Below, piece after piece: positions 26,232 to 34,898 of a DNA stretch of 45,000 bases. The notes under the pieces were generated by a model. The model ran no database searches. It was given only the letters and a program-made list of their open reading frames with translations, and was not told where the DNA came from. A program made the position numbers and the translations under genes. The DNA comes from Paulinella micropora (taxonomy: Eukaryota > Cercozoa > Imbricatea > Euglyphida > Paulinellidae), in the NCBI GenBank assembly GCA_019918135.1, contig WBZZ01002453.1:1-45000 (forward strand), in the 5' to 3' direction. Each line of letters opens with the position of its first letter. The stretch's first letter is position 1.

Positions 26232-29138
26232 ATGCCTTCCAAGCAGCCGCCCGCATGGTTCACGGTGATCATGCAGATCCAACTGGCGAACCGCGCCCGC
26301 AACGGGACTGAATTACAGCAGTCAACCTTGTCCACGTGGAAGATGGTCGAGGACGCGTTGCTGTCCAAGGAACGCGGCGCGGGAGAGGGCTTGCAACACC
26401 TGCTGGAGCCAGAGACGAAGGGCGTGTACCACCAGATAGCCCAGTCGTACCAGCAGGCCAGCGAGACCTTCGTGAACTACCAGCGTACCAAGGCCAGCGC
26501 GGCCTACATCAAGACGTTCGGCGAGGCGCGCGACGCGGTGTCCGGCCGCTGGCAACACCCGCCGCCCGAGGCGGTGTTCCTGGTGGCCCGCGTGGCGTCG
26601 GCCATCTTGACCGAGATCAGCGGGCTCCGGCCAGCGAAAAATACCCCCGAGATCTGGGTCGTAGGCCGCGGCCTCGGGGGGAGCGAAACGGAACTGTGGC
26701 GGCTTACAATCCCCGAGTCCCACGATGAGCTGGTCTGCTGGCAGAAACACGACCCGGGCTCTGCCGTGGGCCCGGCGCTGCGCCTGGAGCTCCCGCTCGC
26801 CTGGGTCGCGACGGGCGCCAACTGCCAGCACGGCTGTTGGTGCCTGCTGCAGAAACAACACGCGGCCGTGCTGCGGCACTCACTGCAGCTGCTGTGGGAC
26901 CCGAGCGCGCCTGTCGTTGCGGGCGCCAAGGAGGTGTCGTTGCAGCCCATCGTCGACTACCGCGTCATGCTGCCCTGCGACGTGCTGCTGCCGCCCAGCA
27001 GTACGGTTCTGCCGCACGGCCTGGAGGGCGCGGGGCGCGGCCTGGCCATCTGCGAGAAGCTGCTATCGGACGCGTTCCCCGCGCTGGCCTGGGAGCTGGG
27101 CGCCGTCCGCAACGTGTACCAAACCGTACTGATGGGCTCGCCGGGCCCGATCTGGGCCCGCTGCCAGACAGAAGAAGAAATCGTGTGCTTCCTCGCCGCG
27201 CTGGACCAGAACACTGTCAAGTCGCGCTGGGGGCGGAACGAGCCCCCAACGGCGCATTCCATGGTCAACGCCCTCAAGGCCGCGTGGATGCTCTTGGCGC
27301 CGCTCAGCGTGCTCGACGTGCTGGTGGACCTGTACGCGCCCTGCGTGCGCACGATGTACGCGAACGCGCGCGAAAAGAACCTCTTGGACGAAAGGAACAG
27401 GCAGCGCGCGCTGCTGGACTGGCCAGACCGCGACAAGTCCTACGAGTCGCAATTGCTCATTTCCTGCTACCGCCAGACGGGCGCGGCCCTGGCGGAGATC
27501 TTGTGGCCGCGCGCTGCGTACGACCCCACCTCGTCCGCGGAGCTCTGGGACGGCAAGACCCGCCTGCTGGACACCACAACCATACGGGTCGGCAGCGCAC
27601 AGGGGCCCGCGGGCCCCCCTTGCACACCGCTGCCGCTCATCGACTACGTCCTGCACCGCGTGGGCTGTGGCACCAGACTGCTGGCCAGCGAGCACGGCCG
27701 GCAGCTGCTGCTCTTCAACGTGAACGCGAGGCCGGTGGCCAGCACAGCCGCCGGTGACCTGGCGTCCGACGTGGCCGTGTTCGGGACGCTGTCGGTCGTG
27801 CTGCCCACGGTGCCGGACCAGATCCCGGGCTTCAGGCGCGGGATCGTCAGCAGGTTGACGCAGGGGCGGGTGTCGTCCCTGATTTGCACCGACTTCTCAC
27901 TCACGGCGGAATGCATGCTGACGCAAGAGTGCAACAAGAAGCCACCGGCAGAGGCGGTGGTCGAGCTCGGCGCCTGCCTGCCGAACGAAAACGAATGCGA
28001 GTGGACGTTTGCGCCCGAGGACCTGCCCCTGCGCCTGATGAGGTTCACGGGCGACGTGGTCAGGGTCCTGGACGAGTATAAGCTGCCGAAGCAGCGCGCC
28101 CCAGCGCAGCCCAAGCCCGCCCAGCGCCGCGGCAAGACGAAGCGGGAGCATACGGACGAATGGAACTCCTTCTACGACGAAGACGACGAACAAGAAAACT
28201 ACGACAGCCCGATCAAGAGGCGGCGCGTCCAGATTAGCCGGCGCCCTGCCAAGCAGGCCAAGCCCGGCTACGGCGTGGTGGGGAGCAAGGGGCGGCCGCG
28301 GCCTGCCCAGAAGCCCGATGACTGGCGCTGTGCGGATTGGGACAATCCGGACGCGTCGTCGCACCAGTTAACGACGGCGAGGCAGCCTCATCATCGGTGG
28401 GGCGGCCCCGCTCCCGTGCGGTCTTGGTCGTCTGCTTTTGCTGCTACTGCTGCCTCTGCCGCTTCTTCTTCTTCTTCTGGCTCCTGGAACCCGCCCGCCG
28501 AGGCCGCCAGCGGCTGGGCCCCGACAGCAGCGGCAGCCCCACAGGCCGCCGCCAGCGGCTGGGTGACGGCCAAGACAGCAGCGGCGGCCCCACAGGCCGC
28601 CGCCAGCGGCTGGGTGACGGCCAAGACAGCAGTGGCGGCCCCACAGGCCGCCGCCAGCGGCTGGGTGACGGCCGAACAGCCCTCAACAGCAGCCCCCCAG
28701 GCCGCCCCGAGCGGCTGGGTGACGGCCCCGACAGCAGCGGCAGCCCCGCAGGCCGCCGCGAGCGGCTGGGTGACGGCCCCGACAGCAGCGGCAGCCCCGC
28801 AGGCCGCCGCCAGCGGCTGGGCGACGGCCGAGCAGCCCTCACCAGCAGCCCCGCAGGCCGCCGCCGGTGGCTGGGGCCCGCACAGTCAATCCGACGGCGT
28901 GTCCGCACAGTCAAGCGCGCACAGAGCACCAGATCGTCGTGAGGACTTGCCGGCCAATGGCAGGAACGCTTCAGAGCACGACGATATTCTGCCACCACTA
29001 GATTCACCCGTTTTGCTATACAACGAGGGTCAGGGGTTTGATGCGCGGAATCTTCCGAGGAAAACCTGGCCATGGACAATCAACACAATGACTTTTATAA
29101 TAACTTTTGTTAATAGTCAAGGCTGTTCTCTGTATTAA
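26232..29138 (+). CDS. Large protein with C-terminal tryptophan-glycine repeats
   Basis: A 968-residue protein; the first ATG is at 26232 (codons before it lack ATG). Residues 1-620 are globular, with no domain I recognise, many tryptophans and cysteines and no membrane segment. About 620-690 is charged, with an acidic patch (DEDDEQE) followed by KRRR, a likely nuclear signal. Residues about 735-890 are low-complexity Ala/Pro/Gln with eight or so S-G-W units spaced 17-18 residues apart (separate repeat entry). The last 70 residues are polar. The stop TAA overlaps an ATTAAA poly(A)-like signal. The size and gene neighbourhood would fit a structural or tegument-like protein; the W-G repeats suggest a docking region for a tryptophan-binding partner. 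Confidence 0.75.
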   Translation: MPSKQPPAWFTVIMQIQLANRARNGTELQQSTLSTWKMVEDALLSKERGAGEGLQHLLEPETKGVYHQIAQSYQQASETFVNYQRTKASAAYIKTFGEARDAVSGRWQHPPPEAVFLVARVASAILTEISGLRPAKNTPEIWVVGRGLGGSETELWRLTIPESHDELVCWQKHDPGSAVGPALRLELPLAWVATGANCQHGCWCLLQKQHAAVLRHSLQLLWDPSAPVVAGAKEVSLQPIVDYRVMLPCDVLLPPSSTVLPHGLEGAGRGLAICEKLLSDAFPALAWELGAVRNVYQTVLMGSPGPIWARCQTEEEIVCFLAALDQNTVKSRWGRNEPPTAHSMVNALKAAWMLLAPLSVLDVLVDLYAPCVRTMYANAREKNLLDERNRQRALLDWPDRDKSYESQLLISCYRQTGAALAEILWPRAAYDPTSSAELWDGKTRLLDTTTIRVGSAQGPAGPPCTPLPLIDYVLHRVGCGTRLLASEHGRQLLLFNVNARPVASTAAGDLASDVAVFGTLSVVLPTVPDQIPGFRRGIVSRLTQGRVSSLICTDFSLTAECMLTQECNKKPPAEAVVELGACLPNENECEWTFAPEDLPLRLMRFTGDVVRVLDEYKLPKQRAPAQPKPAQRRGKTKREHTDEWNSFYDEDDEQENYDSPIKRRRVQISRRPAKQAKPGYGVVGSKGRPRPAQKPDDWRCADWDNPDASSHQLTTARQPHHRWGGPAPVRSWSSAFAATAASAASSSSSGSWNPPAEAASGWAPTAAAAPQAAASGWVTAKTAAAAPQAAASGWVTAKTAVAAPQAAASGWVTAEQPSTAAPQAAPSGWVTAPTAAAAPQAAASGWVTAPTAAAAPQAAASGWATAEQPSPAAPQAAAGGWGPHSQSDGVSAQSSAHRAPDRREDLPANGRNASEHDDILPPLDSPVLLYNEGQGFDARNLPRKTWPWTINTMTFIITFVNSQGCSLY
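28491..28876 (+). repeat. 51-54-bp tandem repeats encoding A-x-S-G-W units
   Basis: About seven units, each A/P-rich with one SGW (or GGW), such as AAAPQAAASGWVTA. Lengths are multiples of three, so copy number can vary in frame. The high identity between adjacent units implies recent expansion or conversion. Confidence 0.85.
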
Positions 29139-29543
29139 AAAAAAAGAGTGCTAGTCGGGGGGGGGGGGGGGCGCGTGGAGAGGCTGAGACCCCACCCACA
29201 AACCTTTTCGAACTCGTTGTAAAAATCCCTCCCCCCATTTTCCTTGGCAGTTATCATTTTTTCCTTGCTCGGTGTGGGGCTGGCCCGGCGTGAAAAGTGC
29301 GCAGATCGGTGGGGGAAATGGGGGGGAGAGGGGAAAGAGTGCAAGTACTTAGGCCCCGCCCAAAAAAACGGGGGAGAAGGGAGGTCTAAAGGCCACAGAC
29401 AGCATTTTCCAAGAAAAAAGGGGGGCTCCCCACGAACAAGAAATTTCCTGAGTTCCCCTTCCATTTCCCTGCTCCCCCCCTTGCTTGCGATTGGCCGTGC
29501 AGGACGTTTGGGCCGTACAGGGGGAGGCTTTGTGTTGGCGAAG
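29139..29543. other. Noncoding spacer
   Basis: No gene supported. G14 at about 29158-29171, shorter G runs at 29320-29326 and 29418-29424. No clear TATA box. The right end is the leader of the gene at 29544. Confidence 0.5.
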
Positions 29544-30734
29544 ATGGCGGCCCTGCGGCAGGAAGATATTTTCCCCGTGCAGGCCCGCCAGGCCACCCAG
29601 ATCAGCCGCCGGGTCCTGCTGACACTAGAGAGGATGAGCATGGAGCCCTGCGTGTTTGAGGCTCTCAACAAGATTAGAGAACAGATCCTGTCGGGCGGGA
29701 TCTCGATCCTGACCCAGAGCGGTCACAAGCCGCGCCATCCGGCGACCCGGGAATTAAGGGCTCACCTGTCCAAGCTGACGAGCCAGATCGTGCTCAGCAT
29801 GTACAAGCAGGGCCTGTGCCTGCTGGCGCGCAGGAAGCACGGCACGCTGGGCGAAGTCTTCGAATGTATGGACGCGTGCGACTTCGACATTTCGTTCACG
29901 GAACTCAGACACCGGCGGAAGTACTCTTGCTTCCACCGCCGCAGCTGGGGTAGGGCCCGCAAGGACGTGGTGGTAGTCGAGTTCCCGCCGTACCGGCCGA
30001 ACCATACGGGCCTGCCCTGCAGCCCGATGTGCTCGCTGCTGGAAACGTACCTCATCCGCCGGCAGCTGGAAAACACCAGGCTGGCCTTCAGCCTAGACCA
30101 CGCCGCGGACGGCGTTCTCCTGGCGCGCAAGCGCACGGGCAACGTAGACAGGATCTTCGAGGAGGCCTACCTCAAGGGCAGCCTGCCCAACGGCCTAGGC
30201 AGCAAGCCACAACCTCCCGAGCCAAGGATCAGCGTGCCCCCCGCTCAATGGAAGGACAGGGACAGTGTGCCGGAAGCGCCCAGCGACAGGGGCTTCCTGC
30301 CGGGCCTCGTGTTCCGGGCGGGCAAGCAGGACGCGGGGCAGTTGGCCGAGCTCGCCTTGTTGGAAGAGCTGCAGTCCGACAAGTTCTACGAGCTCGCGTT
30401 ACAACCGGGACGCACTACTGCCGTGGCGGGCGTGTGCGCGGCCAGGGACAACACGGCCCTGGTGTACTCCCGCGAGGCCCTGCGCCCCGAACAAGAGATT
30501 TCGCACGAGCAGTGGTGCGCCCTGGTCGCGCGGGCCTTCTCGCTGCCCATCGGGCAGACCGACCGCCGCAATCGCAGCGCCGAGGTCATCCACGCCTTCC
30601 AGTTCTACCGGAACAGCTTCCTGCACCAGACCGTGCCAGGCGCGCCAAGCGCGGCCGCCGCTGATTTCTGTGCTCTGCCCTCCCGAGCCCCCGGAAAGTT
30701 GGGTGTACCAGAAAGTTGGCGAGATTTCTTTTAA
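29544..30734 (+). CDS. Hypothetical 396-residue protein
   Basis: From an ATG with a good context (AAGATGGCG). Mixed alpha/beta composition, basic and cysteine-containing (RHRRKYSCFHRRSWGRARK near residue 125), no membrane segment or signal peptide. It lies on the same strand just after the large W-G repeat protein and may be expressed with it. ATTAAA lies about 30 bases after the stop. No family recognised; a virion or nucleic-acid-binding protein would fit the basic patch but this is inference. Confidence 0.7.
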   Translation: MAALRQEDIFPVQARQATQISRRVLLTLERMSMEPCVFEALNKIREQILSGGISILTQSGHKPRHPATRELRAHLSKLTSQIVLSMYKQGLCLLARRKHGTLGEVFECMDACDFDISFTELRHRRKYSCFHRRSWGRARKDVVVVEFPPYRPNHTGLPCSPMCSLLETYLIRRQLENTRLAFSLDHAADGVLLARKRTGNVDRIFEEAYLKGSLPNGLGSKPQPPEPRISVPPAQWKDRDSVPEAPSDRGFLPGLVFRAGKQDAGQLAELALLEELQSDKFYELALQPGRTTAVAGVCAARDNTALVYSREALRPEQEISHEQWCALVARAFSLPIGQTDRRNRSAEVIHAFQFYRNSFLHQTVPGAPSAAAADFCALPSRAPGKLGVPESWRDFF

Positions 30735-31122
30735 TGCTCGTGTGTTCTTTTCATGCCTGAATGTATTAAAAAAAAAAGCACCAAAACTTTGAGTTTCTGC
30801 ACGCGACTGCCAGCTGAAAAAATGCCCGGCCTCCTAGCACGATGATGTAGCGAGGGAAAAGGCAAACCGGGGGGAAATGCGGGGGGGGTGATGTGCACGG
30901 AAGTTAAGTGTGTGTGCACGGGGAGGGGGAGGGGATCTGTCCCACGCGCGGCCGGTACGTGGAAAACGGAAACGGGGAGGGGGGGGGGGGCTTGGCAGGA
31001 CCAACAAAAAACGGGGGGAAGAAGGTTGCAAAAAAATATAGCAGCGAATTCTGTGTTATTAAGAACAACATTCGCCTTTTTTTTGGGGTGTCAAAAACAC
31101 AACCCACTCCCGCATTTGCTTC
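30735..31122. other. Noncoding spacer
   Basis: ATTAAA at about 30766 ends the preceding gene. G runs at about 30880-30886 and 30979-30990. No gene supported. Confidence 0.5.
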
Positions 31123-32019
31123 ATGCCCGAGAGCGAAGCGGTCGTCGTCAAGGTCGCGGAGGCCTGTGACAATTCCACAGAAGCCCCAGACGCACCGGCC
31201 AATAAGTTGTTATTAATCGAGATCGCCCAGATGCGCAAGCAAATCGACCAGCTGCAACAGACGACACTCACGGTCAGCAACCTGACGCCCGCGGAGCGCA
31301 CGGGCTTCGTGCGCGAGGTCATGGGCTATACCGTGCTGCACCTGACGGCCACGCTGCTGCTCATGCTCGCGAGTACTCGCTGGGTGGATTGTCGCGGCTG
31401 GTACAACAACCACCCGTGGTTGGTAGGCGTGTTTCTAGCCGCGTGCGCCGTCCAGATAGCGCTGTTCTACTACGACTGCGTGCTGCACCTGGGCCTCCTA
31501 GCGCTGTTCCTGATCAGCGGCACCGTGGTGCTGGCAGACCTCGTGCTGCTGCGCGCCGACTCTACTATTGTGTTCGACACGTGCGCCGTGGTCGATGCCT
31601 TCTGCGTCCTGTGTTTTTGCTGGTGCCTGCAGCGCTGTCTGCCGTACAGGAACCTGTACGCGCTGCTGCTGCTGCTGCTCGCTTCGTCGGTCACCTTCTT
31701 CGTCGAGATCTGGCGGCCGTACGGTTCCGTGCTCGGCAACCTGAGCCTGCTGTGGCGCACGGAGCTGCCGACCGTTGCGCGCGGGACGCTGGGGGTGATC
31801 GTCATGTCCACCGTCACGTGCGCCTACGTGCTGTGGCAGCTGGAACGTGCCATGCACCATACCGCCCGGAGCAATAGCTACCGGGCCTCGCTGCTGCTGT
31901 TCTGCAATCTGGTCGAAATGGTTTTTCTCATGGGGCTAGGGCTGACGCGGGTCATGGAGGGCGCCAGGGCGCTGCGCACACGGTTTCAGAACACTCTCCC
32001 GCGGCCCGCCGCCTTGTAA
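31123..32019 (+). CDS. TMBIM/Bax-inhibitor-1-like multi-pass membrane protein
   Basis: A 298-residue protein. Residues 1-60 are cytosolic and coiled (AQMRKQIDQLQQ). From about 63 there are seven probable membrane helices. The first begins FVREVMGYTVLHLTATLLLMLAS, matching the start of the TMBIM (Lifeguard/BI-1) core, F-[IV]-R-x-V-x2-x-L-x-L-x2-T. A HPWL motif follows before helix 2, again as in that family. TMBIM proteins sit in the ER or Golgi membrane, leak calcium and inhibit apoptosis, and several large DNA viruses carry them. The last helix pair and the acidic residue typical of the BI-1 channel are less clear. The topology is certain; the family call is by eye. Confidence 0.6.
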   Translation: MPESEAVVVKVAEACDNSTEAPDAPANKLLLIEIAQMRKQIDQLQQTTLTVSNLTPAERTGFVREVMGYTVLHLTATLLLMLASTRWVDCRGWYNNHPWLVGVFLAACAVQIALFYYDCVLHLGLLALFLISGTVVLADLVLLRADSTIVFDTCAVVDAFCVLCFCWCLQRCLPYRNLYALLLLLLASSVTFFVEIWRPYGSVLGNLSLLWRTELPTVARGTLGVIVMSTVTCAYVLWQLERAMHHTARSNSYRASLLLFCNLVEMVFLMGLGLTRVMEGARALRTRFQNTLPRPAAL

Positions 32020-32396
32020 AAAGTTTACGGCGAGCACCAGAAAATCTGTTCACAAAAAGGGGGAGGAAGATCCGTCTCCCTTGCGTTCCGGGGGGGGGGG
32101 GGGCAGAGAAACGCTCCCTCCCCCACCCTCACGTTGGCCGGCCAGCTCCCTCCCTCTCTCTCTCTCTCATCATTTCTTTTGGCGCCTATTTGCTGGCTGG
32201 ATTTTTTTTGCCTCCACCTTCGGCCCCCCCCCTCCACCTTCTGCTTGCCCCCCCCACTCCCGTTCCTCCACCTCCGGCCCCCCCCCCCACCCCGAAAAAT
32301 ATACCGTGCGAGCCCCCGGGGGGAACGGGAGTGGGGGGGGGAGAAAGCACAACCAACCTCTGGGAGAAAAATCGGGGTCCACGCGCAAAACCCAAA
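32020..32396. other. Noncoding spacer with C/G tracts
   Basis: G13-14 at about 32090-32103, (TC)n at 32152-32167, and several C7-C10 runs between 32225 and 32290. The CCTCCACCTTCGGCCCCCC-like segment is imperfectly repeated two or three times (32212-32290). No gene supported. Confidence 0.5.
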
Positions 32397-32845
32397 ATGA
32401 CCGACGTCCAGAACCCCCGCGACGCAGACATGACCCGGCCTGACAAGAAGCAGCGAACCGAACCACCACCACCACCAGCAGTGGCGGAAAGTAAAAAGGA
32501 AACAGCGCAGGAGTTCTCGCTGGTGCGCCGCGGGGATGCCGGGTCCTCCAACCCCGAGTGGTGTGCGCAGCGGTACGGCTGCATCGCGTACTTCAACGAG
32601 AAAGCCGCGACGAGGACGCGCTGCAGGAGCTGATCGCGCCGCTGCTCAAGGCGGGTGCCGGGACCGAGGTTGTCAGGGCCCTGGTCGGCGCGCGTGCCCT
32701 GGCCCTGCACTACACGGAAAGAGAGCACCACGCCGAGAATTGTCAGGGCTGCGCGTGGAAGAAGTGCGACGGCCCGCTGTGCCACGAGATGCTGCACAAG
32801 GGCGAGAATTGCGCCTGCGGCTTCGGCTCGGCCAAGGGCGCCTAG
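32397..32845 (+). CDS. Small Cys/His-rich protein, one frame break
   Basis: ATG 32397 opens a frame whose first 70 or so residues are polar and proline-rich (PPPPPAV). Near 32600 it must move to the next frame, which continues to a TAG at 32845. The second part ends with a compact Cys/His set (H-H-A-E-N-C-Q-G-C, then C-D-G-P-L-C-H and C-A-C), likely one or two zinc sites. No homopolymer lies at the break, so it is either a true single-base indel or an error. Without a shift the first frame ends at 32633. No family recognised. Confidence 0.5.
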
Positions 32846-33197
32846 GCGCACACGCGAGCTGGTGGAGAGAGGGGTGGGGCAGGAATTCCTTCTGAAGACT
32901 ACACAAAAAAAAGGCGGAAGAGGGTGAAATTTATTTTTGCTCCTTTCTGTAACTAAAAAAGAATTACACGATTCGTGCTTTGCTGGGAGGCGAACATTGG
33001 GGCGTTTTTCTTGCACGTCTTCGCTTTCCCCTCCCCTTTTCTCTCCCTCCCTACCCCTCACATTAGCACAAAACAAATATATCTTTTTATTTGCCGTAGT
33101 TTTCTGTCTTTTTTTGTCGATCGCAAGCAATAAACAAATTAAAAAAAGCATCTCAAGAAAAAAAAGTATTCTTTTTTATTTCTCGTCCTCTGCAAAG
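32846..33197. other. AT-rich promoter region of the kinase gene
   Basis: No gene supported. The stretch is T- and A-rich in the last 130 bases with AATAAA-like sequences near 33128. No single convincing TATA box. Confidence 0.4.
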
Positions 33198-34679
33198 ATG
33201 CAGGAATCTCAAGGCTCACTGGTAGCTGAAAAGAGAGAAAAGTTAATCCAAATGCTTGGTCTAAATATAGACGGCAAGTGCAGGGATTGCGACAAACCCT
33301 TCCCATTGTTTACTGACTCGAAAAGCCTTCAGGCAAAGCTTCTGCGCTGGAAGCCCTTTTCGACGAAGATGTGCCCGCTCGGAGACGAAATCAAGCTAGA
33401 CCACTTAAAAACTATCTTCCTGGACGCAAAAGACGCAACGGCACGACAGTTCTCGCAAGCTTTCCCCAAGGATATTCCATGCCTAAGCATCAGCGAAAAT
33501 TGGCTATTTCAAAATCTGTATGGAAAAAAAGCCGTACGAGTCAAAGATGTTAAGGTAATTGCTCTGCCTTCGTTGGGATTGTTGTTCAAACTCCTGGAGA
33601 CACACGAACTGAAATCGGAAGACCAGCACGCCGCTGTCTACTCCTACGTAGTGAACTGTTTGCAGCTCCAGCAATACTTCGCAAACAACGGCCTGGCACC
33701 CGAGGTTTACGGTTGCTTGCATGTAAAACAGCACAGTCAGGAAATGTTTTGGGTCGTCATGAAATATGTAGAATCGCCCAACAAACAAAAAGGCGCTGAC
33801 CTTTCCTATCTGCGCGAAGTAACGCCAGACATCGAAAAGAAATTTGGGGTATTTCTGCGGGCTCTAGTGGACAAGTTTGTAGAAATCGGCTGCCTTCACT
33901 GCGACGGCAAACCCAAAAATATCTTGTTCAATCGAGAATTTCAGGTCATAGACCTGGACCCTTACTGGTGCTTGGACTTTATTCCGGCGGGCTCTGACGG
34001 GCAAGCATGGCAAGAAACTCTCAGGCTGTCTAATGCGCTGAGCCTACTTGGCAACAGCATCGGCAAACTCAACAAGGAGTTAATGAAAGCCCTGCACGGC
34101 TTTGTTCTCGAGTTGCTCACAGCCAACAACGGCCAGGACACTTTCGAGCGTTGCGTGAGGTGGTGGTCCTCAAGCATGTTCCGCTTACAAGAGTCCATGT
34201 TCAAAAAAGTGTGTTGCCGGGGACCCTGCATGGTAGCCCTGAAATACTTGGAAGGCACCCAGTTACAAACAAAGGAAATCAATCTAAGGAAAAAATACGC
34301 CGGAGTTGAGTGGCTCTGCAAAGTTACACCGCGATGCAAGCTCTTGTCCATTAATGACCAGACAATCAAATTCGATTTTGTGTCTAGGTCTGAGCAAGTC
34401 TTACAGCGAGGGCTTAACTTGAAAGATTTCGAACAATTTATGTCGGCCCTTGTTCGTGTAGCATTGTTTGCTCCTTGCAACAACAACACGGCATCAACAG
34501 AATATACGAGTATACCCGCGAATTTGAGACAAGCAATGGCCTCATCAGACCAAGCGCCTACACCCCCGGACATGAGAAGAGCAATGCAATCTTCGTCGCC
34601 GAAAACGGGGCCCGGCCTTGACCAAGCACAATATATTGCTGATGATGAGGCACGCCAACTGCTGAACAGAATTCGATAA
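33198..34679 (+). CDS. Divergent protein kinase
   Basis: A 493-residue protein from ATG 33198. The catalytic loop H234-C-D236-G-K238-P-K-N241 matches HxDxKPxN of protein kinases, and V-I-D252-L-D is in the DFG position (metal-binding Asp kept, Phe-Gly replaced). The hinge-like FWVVMKYVE segment lies at about residues 183-192. The glycine-rich loop and beta-3 Lys are not obvious, as in many viral and lipopolysaccharide-type kinases. The N-terminus has C-R-D-C and another Cys, possibly metal-binding. The C-terminal 80 residues are Ala/Met/Ser-rich and likely disordered. Predicted role: phosphorylation of viral or host proteins. Codon use is more AT-rich than the genes at 26-32 kb. ATTAAA follows at about 34746. 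Confidence 0.75.
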   Translation: MQESQGSLVAEKREKLIQMLGLNIDGKCRDCDKPFPLFTDSKSLQAKLLRWKPFSTKMCPLGDEIKLDHLKTIFLDAKDATARQFSQAFPKDIPCLSISENWLFQNLYGKKAVRVKDVKVIALPSLGLLFKLLETHELKSEDQHAAVYSYVVNCLQLQQYFANNGLAPEVYGCLHVKQHSQEMFWVVMKYVESPNKQKGADLSYLREVTPDIEKKFGVFLRALVDKFVEIGCLHCDGKPKNILFNREFQVIDLDPYWCLDFIPAGSDGQAWQETLRLSNALSLLGNSIGKLNKELMKALHGFVLELLTANNGQDTFERCVRWWSSSMFRLQESMFKKVCCRGPCMVALKYLEGTQLQTKEINLRKKYAGVEWLCKVTPRCKLLSINDQTIKFDFVSRSEQVLQRGLNLKDFEQFMSALVRVALFAPCNNNTASTEYTSIPANLRQAMASSDQAPTPPDMRRAMQSSSPKTGPGLDQAQYIADDEARQLLNRIR

Positions 34680-34898
34680 CTGAAACGCAAAGGCTCTTTT
34701 TTTCTGGCAGTTACGTTCTAGAAAAAGATACTGTTAAGATATTTATTAAAGACACCAACCTATGAGTTGTGACCCAAAAACAAAAAAAATCTAACTGCTC
34801 TGGCGCCTGTAACTTACAAGTACTTTTTGGCGCCAAGGTTTGCGCTACCCGAAATTTCCGCTAATTGCGGCACACCAAAGAAACTTTTTTTTTTCGCG
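34680..34898. other. Spacer with poly(A) signal of the kinase gene
   Basis: ATTAAA about 65 bases after the kinase stop, then AT-rich DNA with partial copies of the array spacer (AATTGCGGCACACC). Confidence 0.4.

Noticed and set aside
26322..28364. Several antisense frames of 150-210 codons inside the large gene
   Set aside because: High GC removes stops from other frames; these lack ATG or domains and are shadows of the intact 968-residue frame.
28337..29079. Long open frames on both strands over the W-G repeats
   Set aside because: They are alternate readings of the 51-54-bp repeats (Arg/Gly/Ser-rich) and disappear outside them; the 26232 frame extends far beyond the repeats.
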